A stretch of DNA of 64,000 nucleotides from Nectonema munidae (Eukaryota; Nematomorpha; Nectonematoida; Nectonematidae): NCBI GenBank assembly GCA_030549495.1, contig JAUIRK010000940.1, positions 59,268 through 123,267 of the forward strand, read 5' to 3'. The notes under the pieces were generated by a model that worked only from the letters and a program-made list of their open reading frames with translations, ran no database searches and was not told the DNA's origin. The position numbers were made by a program, and so were the translations under genes. Below are positions 32,701 through 42,051 of this stretch, in pieces; the first letter of the stretch is position 1, and each line of letters starts with the position of its first letter.

Positions 32701-33361
32701 AAAATTACGAAATTAACAGGTATGTGTAGATCATCAGTGTCAACGTTTAGAAGATAGCATAGTGCCAGTTTCTGAGTTTGGTCAATGGAGAAGTGGAAAG
32801 TGTAAAGTGAACAAAGATTCGGAAAACAAGAAGTCTTATTTGATAAAAACTAGAAAGTGTAAAAAGTAAGCCTATCCATTTACACTATAATTGTTAACTT
32901 ATGATTTGGTTAAGAGCTTTCTGTAATGGTCAATCTTCAATAATGCAATCCTGCACATATAAGGTGAATAACACTTCCAACTTATTTTTTAAATTTATTT
33001 CTCTTTTTAAAGGGAGGACAAAGCGCTGTGGGTTACGGTAAAGAAGATGAAGCTTGTGAAAAGAACATAGGACGTGGTTTCCAATTTTCAAAAAGTAACA
33101 AGTGTCCTTTTTTTTAAATTTAAGTATATACAAGACAATGTATCATCATTGCGGATATTATTTAATATCATATATTTTACTTTTATAGCAAAGTTTAATA
33201 ATAGACCACATTCTTGTTTAAATATCTGTGAAAAAACAACAGGCACTAGGACAGCTTTTCAATGGGGAAGAGCGGGAAACGTTGGCGATGGATATTTTTT
33301 AACTGAAAATGAAATGTGCCTTAACGGTCAAATTGTGGTATGCGAATTTATGTTTAATTAA
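29757..33361 (+). CDS. Secreted ADAMTS/reprolysin-like zinc metalloprotease (M12B), 13 exons, 421 aa
   Basis: Inferred exons: 29,757-29,808; 29,964-30,034; 30,091-30,153; 31,460-31,563; 31,616-31,653; 31,728-31,836; 31,891-32,010; 32,065-32,194; 32,540-32,668; 32,720-32,865; 32,915-32,963; 33,013-33,094; 33,189-33,361. All junctions are GT-AG and total 1,266 nt in one frame. Residues 1-18 are a signal peptide (MYKIFSVFALFYAVVGS). The catalytic domain follows at once, with zinc site HEMGHVLGADHD (residues 141-152; H141, H145, H151, catalytic E142) and a Met-turn (M163, GIMASS). A Cys-rich disintegrin-like part (DGVCVDHQC), a TSP1-like part (FGQWRSGKCKV, residues ~288-345) and a terminal Cys-rich part (CLNICEKTTGT) follow. 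No prodomain or Cys switch is seen, which is unusual. HExxHxxGxxHD excludes astacin. It could extend past GQIV via a GTATGC donor at 33,339. Confidence 0.8.
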
Positions 33362-33479
33362 TCTGTACATCATTTGCTCTACTAATCACAAATTTATATT
33401 TAGAAGATCTAATTCATTTTACTGAAACTTTCCTTACTTTGTGATTTTAAAAATTATAAGAAATCTTTCCTTTTTTTTC

Positions 33480-33485
33480 AATAAA
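33480..33485 (+). terminator. Polyadenylation signal of the metalloprotease gene
   Basis: AATAAA lies about 120 bp after the inferred stop codon and follows a T-rich run. It is the first good signal downstream of the gene. Confidence 0.5.
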
Positions 33486-33666
33486 TATGTTGCATCTATT
33501 CTTTTGTATTCATTAAAATTTTTCATTTAAATTTAGAAAACGGAGTTAGCTTGACGGACTCCGGACAATTTTGTCCATTGCCAATTTAAAACACATTTTC
33601 CTAAAATATCCATCGTAGAAACTTCTTTCAAAAGTAACATGTAAACGTTCTCGTTAGGATAAAAAA

Positions 33667-34871
33667 TTAAAATAAAATAAAATTAGAAAAAAAAATTATT
33701 TTATTGTTTTTGAAAAAAAAGAAAATTTTGAAATTAAAGTAAAAGTTAGTATATTTGGCGTTAAATTTATATGAGTTGACTAAGCATTCAGAACACAATA
33801 TTCTATAATGTACATTGCAAACAAACTTTTTGCACTTTTCACACTTTTTAGATGCTTTTTTTCTTTTTAATTTGCAAAGGTAACACAAAGATCTTGAGGT
33901 GGAAGTCGTTGGTTGAGTAGTGCCTTGAGAAAACACATAAAAAGAGAGTAAGTTTCTGATATCTAAGGGTACTTCGGATATCATTGATCTTGTTTTCATT
34001 AATTCTTCGGCCAGAAAGAATAAATTCTGTATGAAACCTTTTCTTTCACTTTCTTTGGTTGAAGGAAATTTGCCAGGCGAGTTGAACTTGGCAATTATCC
34101 AGGTGTTCAAGACACTAATGTCTAAATAGTTAGAAAAAACTGCATGCTTCCATTTTCTATTAGACTTGTAAGACCTGTGCAATATCCCCTCCTCCTGTAT
34201 ATTCATTATAAGATAATAAGCTGTCAGGTTTAGAATGGACATTGTTTACTATTGGATTTTTATGTTGCGAGGATACAATATACACAACTTTGAAGTTTTT
34301 AGAAGAATGTTTTCTTGGTATGTAGGCAGTCAAAGAAGCAAATTTTGTGAATTCTACTCTTACTCACATAATTTCAACTCTTAGAGATAGGATGGCCTGA
34401 ATATAAAAGGGAGAAACCTTCTGTTAGCCAAAACTGTTCCACACAAAAACGTCTTGGCCATTACACCAAATGAGAAGCAGTGTATAATCCAAAACCTTTC
34501 GGGATGCTACTATTTTTTATCAAACGCTTGCACGCGTTGAAAACAGAAAAGTAGGAGGGGTCCTGTAAACCAGACACGTAAATTTCAGATTTCATACAGT
34601 AAAAATATTTAGCATCGTTCAAGTGATAAAACTTCACCCCATTGTGGCCGGGCTTCTTAGGGTCATAAATTTTTATCGAGCAACCTCCTCTGAAAGTAAC
34701 TAGTTGCACATCTATCGTGAGCGCTGAGTGTGGAGTCCAATATCTTGAAAATTTACTATAGAAATAGTGATGTAGCTTTCTTATAGCGCTTATTTTGTCC
34801 AATGGATCTCTCTCTTCTTTTTTGTCAAAACGGAGAAAAACATGTATGAGAGTGAACATATCCCGACCCAT
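33667..34871 (-). pseudogene. piggyBac transposase remnant (catalytic middle and C-terminus)
   Basis: The upstream part (34,461-34,871) contains DMFTLIHVFLRFDKKEERDP and the first aspartate context ALTIDVQLVTFRGG. The stretch 34,250-34,460 is broken but keeps HSSKNFKVVYIVSSQHKNP and SYNEYTGGGDIA. The downstream part (33,667-34,242) has NYLDISVLNTWIIAKFNSP, SMISEVPLDIRNLLSFYVF and a zinc-ribbon tail (CYLCKLKRKKASKKCEKCKK, then FVCNVHYRILCSECL). It is the same family as 21,195-21,640, and here the ribbon is complete. The N-terminus is missing and several frame changes are present. It lies 0.3 kb downstream of the protease gene in opposite orientation. Confidence 0.85.
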
Positions 34872-35189
34872 GCTTGCTCATTGCCTGAACTTGAAAAAAA
34901 ATCAGAAACTTTGACTTTTTAATCTCGATTTTGACCGATACTAATCAATGCACTAAAGTAGGCTAAGAGATGACTGATCTGAAAACTTTTATAACAGTGA
35001 TGCATTTTCGAATACTTAGAACTTATCGATCTGAAAAAGTAAAAAAAGGGTCTAGAATACAATTTTCTAGTAGTAAAAATACAATTTTATTATGTTAATT
35101 TATCATTTTTCAATTCGTACAATTTTTAGCTTTTGATAAATTGCTTACCAATATACCCCAACAAACAAAAAGTAAAAACATATTCTATT

Positions 35190-35615
35190 ATGTTAGTTTG
35201 GAAATTCATAGTAGTACAATGCAATTGAACTTTTTGAAACAAAAAAAAATTTTGAATATTTCAAAAACTCGAAAACTCTTTTAAGGGGCGAAAAACTTCT
35301 CTCGCAGGATGCAGTGCTGATTCCTATTGTTAGAGCATCATGATACTCAAAAAATAATTTAGACAATTTTATAATATATTTATTGAAACTACCAATGTAC
35401 AAGGAAAATACTTTTTCCCAAGCGCACTTTATCGGATGTAATTCATTTAAAACTTATTTAAGCTTGAAAAATTGAGTGGAGACGCTTGGAAAATTGAGTG
35501 GGGGTGAGGGGTAGAGGGGGGGGGGGTCAGGTCAAAAATGGAGGGGCTCAGGTCAAAAATGGGGGGGGGGGGCTCAAGCCCCAAAATAAATAGGGTGCGC
35601 GGGCCCTGACTATAT
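35190..35615 (-). pseudogene. hAT remnant: dimerisation domain plus G-rich terminus
   Basis: The minus strand gives ALTIGISTASCERSFSPLKR (about 35,280-35,340), the hallmark of the hAT C-terminal domain. To its right are G runs and AGGTCAAAAATGG repeats ending AGGGTGCGCGGGCCCTG (35,615). In reverse this is the hAT-style start CAGGGCCCGCGCACCC. The 5' terminus and the C-terminal coding end are nearly adjacent, so the rest of the element has been deleted. Confidence 0.65.
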
Positions 35616-35619
35616 ATAG

Positions 35620-36400
35620 TGATACTTCTATTTTTTAATTAAAAAAGTATCTCTTTTATCTTTTATATTGGAATTTTTTTTAGTAGTTTTATCTTCAACT
35701 GAAAAAAATTAACTTAAGTTTAAGAGAATGTTTAACTTTGATAAATGTATAAAAGGTAAAACCAAAATCTTTCTTTTTCAAACTTTTTAGCTATTTAGAT
35801 GAATTAAATTTGTAAATAGTATTTCATTAAATTTTTAGCATTTTTCAATTAAAGTACGTTACTTAAGGTTTCAAGTTATTTTTAATTCTAAAGTTATTAA
35901 AGATTCTAAAGTTTAGCTAAAGGTTTTTCATATGAATTGTACTTAATGAATACCTTTATATAGGGATACTTATATTTTTGAATAAAAAAAAGTTTTTCTT
36001 TTATCTTTTATATATAGGGAAAAATTTTTTAGCGCAAGACAAAATCAAAAAGTATCAATTCTCTGCGGGAAACTAATTGAACTGTATGGGTATAAGTTAC
36101 TTTACTGAACACATAAAAGTTTTTGTTCATAGCTAAATTCTTTTTCTCACTCGGATGAAATGTATCTAAGACATACAACTATTTGAGAATACTTTTATCT
36201 TAATAAAAAAGAAAAAGTTTCTTTTAGTTTATACACTGAATGAAGTAGCTTTATGTTAAACTAGTTTAATCTTTCAACAAAAAAGAAATATTGTTCAAAA
36301 ATGTCATGTTTTTAACAACATACAGGCATTGTATTTTTGATTTATTTCAAATATACTTATAAGCTTATTATATATACCTCCTTAAAATTAACATCATCTC
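35620..36400. other. AT-rich stretch, no gene recognised
   Basis: Two blocks, GATACTTCTATTTTTTAATTAAAAAAGT (35,621) and GATACTTATATTTTTGAATAAAAAAAGT (35,966), repeat at about 345-bp spacing with AGTTTTTCTTTTATCTTTTATAT following. That suggests an old duplicated unit. No coding motif was seen. Confidence 0.4.
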
Positions 36401-36402
36401 CT

Positions 36403-36537
36403 TTAACCCGTTAACGACCAGAATAATCAGACGATATCTAATGTAAAGCAGAAGATTTGTAAAGAGCATTGATAAACGCAGACGATTCATATTTTTGTAA
36501 AGTCGACATATGTCGACTGTGGTCTATAACCGGTTAA
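36403..36537. mobile_element. piggyBac-type MITE, 135 bp
   Basis: TTAACCCGTTAACGACCAG opens the element and GTGGTCTATAACCGGTTAA closes it. TTAA at both edges plus CCC-starting inverted ends are diagnostic. The interior has AGACGATATCTAATGTAAAG, shared with 6,884-6,995. A local palindrome GTCGACATATGTCGAC lies near the right end. Confidence 0.8.
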
Positions 36538-36539
36538 AC

Positions 36540-37430
36540 ACACAAATACTAAACAATTATTGTATGTCTGCTTCCTTAACTCTTCAAAAACACAGAAGTG
36601 TTAATATTCTTGTTTAGAGTACTATCGAAAAATTTGTTGTCCATAACTTTGTATGAATTATTAGTTTTTCACAATGGAGCATCCATAAAAATGCCTCCAT
36701 AGTTATACCCACTATGTGATTATGTAAAATATATCATAACCTATAAAGATTTGTTATTTTACATAATTTCATTCAAAAGAAAATCTACTCAAACTATATA
36801 AACAACTAATTTTAAGCAGTTTTTTATGTTTACAAAGCATCACAAAACAACTCTAAATTCTCTACAAAGTTTAATTTGCAATCTTGAAATTTTCTTGTAC
36901 TATCAATTTGTTAGTATTTGCTTGAGACAAAAAACGATACCAGCGCCCTACATTTCTATAAATTTAAAAATTTTCAAAATAATAATTTAAATTTTAAAGT
37001 TTATCTTAATGTGATACAGTCGAATCATGTTTAAAAGGCCTAAAAATCGCAAGTTTGCAGTCCCATGAAAATTTATGTAATATCAATAAGGCTTTAATTT
37101 CTCATGTCACTTTTCTAAAACGTTAAAAAAGAAATAAGTTATTGACAAAACAAAATTAACTAATAAGTATAGTAACCTATCTATGCAAAATTTGAAAACT
37201 TTGATTTGTATTTCTTTGCAAATGACATCGGATAAAAGTGGTGGGTACATTGTCCTTATATATATTTTGGAAGTATTTTCCTTTATTGTATTTATTTTTT
37301 ATCACTAATAAATCTTTGAACTGTTTCACTTCTCTTTATTTTGATGAAATGATATAAAATTAAAGGATGCATTTTGCATTGGATAATAATTAATAACGAT
37401 TGTAATGTTTTACTACTATTTATTTTGATC
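36540..37430. other. AT-rich stretch, no gene recognised
   Basis: No motif, repeat or long frame worth reporting on either strand. Confidence 0.45.
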
Positions 37431-37432
37431 AG

Positions 37433-37500
37433 TGGCGTAGCTAGGAGGGGCAGTAGGAGCGGTCCGCCCCAGCTGCACTTTTTTGTGTGCGGTATTTTTG
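37433..37500. mobile_element. Orphan hAT terminus (CAGTGGCGTAGCTAGG)
   Basis: CAGTGGCGTAGCTAGGAGGGG followed by GGAGCGGTCCGCCCCAGCTGC is a very typical hAT 5' end. No complementary end (CCTAGCTACGCCACTG) is seen in the window, so only a fragment remains. Confidence 0.65.
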
Positions 37501-37639
37501 TTACAATCAATATGATGTTAAGATTTTCATAACAATTTGGGTTATAAGAGATTCTCAATTGAAAAACACAAAAAATAGAAGACATATGTGAAGCACATTT
37601 GGCAGCTGACATCTGAAAAAAACTAATATCTAATCCAGG

Positions 37640-38395
37640 GTTTCCCAACCTTTTTGTTGCTGTGTACCACTTATGGACTTATGCTGTAGGTATACGTACC
37701 ACCTAACTTTAACGATTAGTTATTGACCATAAAAGAACTATACTAAAAGGTTAACAGACACAATAGCATACAAATATAATACAAGTAAACGAATCCACAA
37801 TTAAAAAATATGCAAAACTAAACTTAATTTATGGACATGTACATAACCATAAACAAGCAAAATATTTTACTTTTCGACCAATAAGTTCTGACTCGTAAGT
37901 CATACGATGGCGGTGGTTGCTTTTCTTCGACTAGTTTTGCAAGCCGTGGAGATATTTTGTTCACATCGGAAATTGTGCTTGGGGTGTACAGGACGATTTC
38001 TTGTCTTCGACTTGATTGTAAGAAAGGTAAAATCTCTTGTTCGCATTCCCATGTCGTTGGAAATATGAGAAGCTGAAGAATTGCTTTTTCAGTAGTGACG
38101 GATAGGAGGGACTTACATTTAACCAGAAGTTGGCCAATTTAGGATTTTCACCTTCGTCGCACTGCAAATCGATGAGTTCGTCTTGTTCACCAGTTCCCAC
38201 TGTGAGATCACCAGTGTTAATAGTAGTGAATGAAATCCGAATGTAAGTGCATGTTTGTGCATCACGATAATTGAAAAAGTCTTGCCTGATTTCATCTTTC
38301 AACAGAAGGAGATCTTTGGTGATCTCTTGACCAAATGCAATATTAGGTTCCCCCTCCCCAACTGACGCCACATTCTCACACATTCTAAACGGTCA
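37640..38395 (-). pseudogene. hAT remnant (ZMYM6/FAM200-like C-terminus) with one terminus
   Basis: The terminus CAGGGTTTCCCAACCTTTTT (37,640) is followed by GCTGTGTACCACTTATGG, an arrangement known from Zaphod/Charlie-type hATs. The minus-strand coding part reads GEPNIAFGQEITKDLLLLKD, TGEQDELIDLQCDEGENP and NFWLNVSPSYPSLLKK, then after a frame change FPTTWECEQE. This is the hAT C-terminal pattern (ELIxLQxD ... FW ... YPxL ... FxTTYxCE). Only about 150 residues survive, and the catalytic part is missing. Confidence 0.75.
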
Positions 38396-38421
38396 TCATG
38401 ATTTTTGTATTAACATGACAA

Positions 38422-38882
38422 CAGGGGCGCACATCCTCGAAATTATTGAGGCGAAATTTTTTTGTTGCAATTTTCAAAATTAGTCTTCTGGAAATACCAC
38501 GGGAGACCAAATATTCAAGCTATTCTAATAGAGTGTATTCAGCGCATTCCTAAATTTATAAGACTACTTTATATTTTTTTACAAATTTAGTGAATTTAAA
38601 TACAATACTTCCAGCGAAAATATTTTAATTAAATTTGCAGAATATACACTAGTTTAAAAAAATCCAAAATTGTTGGGGGGGGGGGGGGGGGGTGGAATAC
38701 GGTTTTTATTTGAAAATAAAGTAGTCTACCAGACACATTACAGGAATTGATGAAAGGATATTTGATTCATAGAGAAAACAACTGAAAACAAAGAATTGAA
38801 GGTTGGATAGTTTTATATGAGTGAATGTAGTCGGAAGGCAATGAGTCTACTTGACACCCTGCGATGTTTATATGAAAAAATG
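38422..38882 (+). mobile_element. 0.46-kb repeat with CAGGGGCGCACATCC end, copy 3
   Basis: It matches 46,047-46,503 along its length: the CAGGGGCGCACATCCTC start, TTAAAAAAATCCAAAATTNTTGGGG in the middle, and ACACCCTGCGATGTTTATAT at the end. A G18 run at 38,675-38,692 replaces the shorter G tract of the other copies. No clear flanking duplication was found here, unlike the other two copies. Confidence 0.75.
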
Positions 38883-38884
38883 TG

Positions 38885-39190
38885 ATTGATTCAGGAGCAA
38901 GGGTATAAAATGAAGTTATAATTGTGCAAAAAAAATAAAACAATAAATTAAGATTGCATTATTTCATTTTCTCAACATCATTCAAAAATAGTTTCAAAGC
39001 TAAATTGATGCAAGCTACAAAAATCTACAAAAAGTAAAATAACTTTTAACATTTTGCAATGATTTGCCTTTCATAATAATGTTGGAAAAAAAGTCTATCA
39101 TAAAAAGTTATAGAGCTTCAACAATAACCCAAAATTTTTACAGCATAACTTAATTTTTTTGAAAACTAATTTGAGGCCTACAGCATACTC
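38885..39190. other. No gene recognised
   Basis: AT-rich spacer between the 0.46-kb repeat and the SINE. Confidence 0.35.
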
Positions 39191-39197
39191 TATGGGT

Positions 39198-39345
39198 GGC
39201 ATGACAGGTTGGTTGAGATGATGAACTAAGCACGGAAGCCCGTGGATTCGATTCCTCATCAATACGAATTTGTTCATAGTTTGACATAAGCGGTACATCA
39301 GTGCCTTGTCAATGAAAATACACTCGCTGTACCTTACCTTTTACT
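39198..39345 (+). mobile_element. tRNA-derived SINE, copy 2
   Basis: GGTTGGTTGAGATGATGAAC, then GTGGATTCGATTCCTCATCA (good B box), TTCATAGTTTGACATAAGCG and TCAGTGCCTTGTCAATGAAA match the copy at 9,390-9,537, with different flanking DNA. The head is tRNA-like, but the sequence does not fold into a complete cloverleaf by eye. Confidence 0.7.
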
Positions 39346-39349
39346 CAAA

Positions 39350-39985
39350 ATTGGAAAATTTACTACATAATTAACATAAGAGAGAAAGGAAACCAGATAA
39401 AATAATAAAGCAATTTTCATTATTTTAAAATGGAACCGTCTGTTCTCAGAATAATTTCAAAATAATAGGAAGCATAAAGAATGAGAGTTTATTTGATATT
39501 TTCAAGTTTTTTTAAGCAGCAAAAGCCAACGTTTGCTAACCCTCATAGGGTGATTTGGTAGCACTTGTGTTTTTTACATATTGTAAAGAAACATAATATA
39601 CAAAAATGGTAATTTAATCACTTTTTATATAATTATTTAAGTCTAAAAACACAAAATCATTTAAACTAACATTAATCAAAGTATACGAGAAAAGAAAATC
39701 ATTGCGTTTTTTTAAATATTTTTTTTCTTAAAAAAAAAGATTTAATTAATTATGTACAGTGTTACTTATAAAATGTAACAATCGAACATTATAAAAAATA
39801 TCTCTGCTCAAATATTAACCCTATTAGTGACGGCCAATTTCCATTTCCTCAGTGACGGGGGGGGGGGGGGGGGGGGTTATTTTGGCCCCCCTCGGTTTTT
39901 CTTGAATGAATGCTAATTTTTACAAAATTTTCGCGTGAACACTAAATGATTGATCGCAAAATCTGATCGTGACATTTATTTTTAA
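39350..39985. other. No gene; piggyBac-like end and a long G run
   Basis: TTAACCCTATTAGTGACGGCC at 39,817 looks like the start of a piggyBac-type MITE but has no visible partner end. A G20 run lies at 39,858-39,877, followed by GGCCCCCCTCGG. The rest is AT-rich. Confidence 0.45.
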
Positions 39986-39989
39986 TAAA

Positions 39990-40285
39990 AATCAATCAAA
40001 CTTGTCAAAAAGTGAGTGATATTTGACAGCTAAACAATAAAAAGAAACTTTTAGTTTAAATCGTTATACAAAGTTTTTTACACATATATACCTATTTTCA
40101 AGTGTGCTGAACACAATGGTCACGTTTATTTTTTAAAAAATCAACCAAACCTGTCAAAAATTGATTGATATATGACAGCTCAACTAAAAAAATAAACTTT
40201 TAGTTTAAATAGTTATACAAAGTTTTTTTACACATATATACCCATTTTCAAGTGTGCTGAACACGATGGTCATGTTTATTGTAAT
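39990..40285. repeat. Tandem pair, about 147-bp unit
   Basis: Two head-to-tail units carry CCTGTCAAAAA...GATATNTGACAGCT, AACTTTTAGTTTAAAT, GTTATACAAAGTTTTTT, ACACATATATACC-ATTTTC and AAGTGTGCTGAACACNATGG. A related single unit is at 8,900-9,015. Confidence 0.75.
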
Positions 40286-40289
40286 ATAT

Positions 40290-40910
40290 ATGTATTTATA
40301 TGTGTTTACTTGTAATATATATGTATAAATTAAAATGTGAAAAAAATCAACAATTATTATTAAATAATTTTTACTTAATTCAGTGTGTCAAATCTTTTCA
40401 CGTTTCATAAATAAACTTCTTCTTAACATTTTTAAAGAAGAACATTTTTGATAATATAATAGAAGTCTGTAATTGTTTTGCATTTAAAGTTACATCAAAT
40501 ATAGAAATCATTGGATAATCTAGTTCTAAAACTTGTAAACAGGCATTTTGTTAAAAAGGGTCTACATTTCTAGTATATTTGTTACTGACGTTCTTATGGT
40601 AAAATAAAGTATTGTTTGAAATTTATAAAAACTGCTCCTCTAATTTCTACTTCGTTATGGATAAGTAATTCATTTTTAAAGATATGCCAATTTACTAGCC
40701 TTATTAACGTATTATATAAAAAAAAACTACCATGGCAAGTCTTTATTGTGCAGTAATATAACTTGCTAATTGAAGGTTCCTTCTTTAGATAATATTTAAA
40801 ACCTTCAAGGTCCATTTAAAGAAAAACCAGTTGAGAATATCACAATGGTGTAATGCTTGAAATGAAATAGTGAAGAGAAGATTGCAAATGGACAAAATGT
40901 GTAAAATAGC
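40290..40910. other. No gene recognised
   Basis: A GTAATATATATGTAT phrase is doubled near 40,285-40,325. The rest is AT-rich without a recognised motif. Confidence 0.35.
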
Positions 40911-40914
40911 AAAT

Positions 40915-40998
40915 GTATGATGGTGCAAGTGTAAGATGGCGCAAGTGTAAAATGATGGTGCAAGTTCAATGTTGCAAGTGTAAGATGGTGCAAGTGGT
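40915..40998. repeat. Short minisatellite, GGTGCAAGTGTAAGAT units
   Basis: About six imperfect units of 12-17 bp (GATGGTGCAAGTGTAAGAT, GGCGCAAGTGTAAAAT and so on). The HHHxTLA-type minus-strand peptides here are repeat artefacts. Confidence 0.75.
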
Positions 40999-41092
40999 GC
41001 AAGTGAACGACTAGCCTTAGAAATACCTATTTTTTGACGAGCAAAGACCGAAGAACCACATGTGTAGCAAAATAAATAAACTTTAATAAGCA

Positions 41093-41175
41093 ATCATCAA
41101 ATAAGAATAAAATCTTTTTTGAAAAATGCGAAACAAAAATAAAACCTAAAGAACTGTAAAAAACTAAAATTTGGA
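41093..41175. repeat. Fragment of the hAT-terminus repeat seen at 22,437-22,612
   Basis: ATCATCAAATAAGAATAAAA and AAAATAAAACCTAAAGAACT match the 22.4-kb copy with few differences. The terminal hAT sequence itself is not present here. Confidence 0.6.
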
Positions 41176-41179
41176 AATA

Positions 41180-42048
41180 TTAATACAAATTGTATTAGAT
41201 TCAAAACTGTTTATCAAAAAGAGGAATATAATAAAATTTTATTGCATATTGAAGAAAAAACTAGCTTACAGCAAAAAATGAAAAGCATTTTTGAAATCTA
41301 CATAAAAAAGCTTATAAAAAATTATTTTCTTCCCATGTGGTGAGGGATATAATATCATTTTTCGCTATAATTTTAAAGATAGATTAATACTGCAAAGAAG
41401 AAAAATTTATGCAACATTTAGAATAGTTATGAGAATGTATGTAACCTTGTCAGGCCACGGGACTTCGTAATTACAAAAATGTCACGCTAATAGAGCAAAA
41501 AGCGCATCCCTTTCAAGAGCAAATATTAATAAATCAATTGTTTTATCATATTGAGTATTTGCTCAAAAAATAAAATTCTTGAAATTTTTAAGATATAATT
41601 TTTCTGTGTTACGATGTATTTGTTTGAGAGACAATTTTTCGAAGAATAAGATCTTTTTTTTGAATTTTTGAAATAATTTTTAACACCATCTAAGAAGCTT
41701 AAAATAAAATTTTAAAAACTATGCTAATGAAGTACAAAATCTCTCTTTTGCTTGCACCTTATAACATTGCAAATATTCATCCAAATGTTTTGATTATCTC
41801 ACAACAAGGAAAAAAATGTAATCGTTTTCTTAGTTAGCTCAGTAGCATGTAGGGTAGGTTGATTTCAAAACAGCACTAGGATCCTACAAACGGCAGTTGT
41901 ATTTTAATGCATACAATTAAAAAATAATAAAAAACAATTATATTAAAATTGTATTTCTTGCGGAAACGATTTTTTTATCAATAGTTTTCATTTTTTAAAT
42001 ATATAGGTTTCTATGTTCGTTTCAGTCTATAACGTCAGTATATAATTT
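41180..42048. other. No gene recognised
   Basis: AT-rich sequence with no motif seen. It forms the upstream flank of the decayed gene starting near 42,052. Confidence 0.35.
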
Positions 42049-42051
42049 TAA

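Noticed and set aside
33540-33660. Further exons of the protease gene downstream of 33,361
   Set aside because: No Cys-rich frame with a good acceptor is seen before the polyadenylation signal and the antisense piggyBac remnant. The possible donor at 33,339 has no obvious partner.
40785-41093. Minus-strand 102-codon frame with His/Thr-rich repeats
   Set aside because: It is produced by the GGTGCAAGTGTAAGAT minisatellite at 40,915-40,998.
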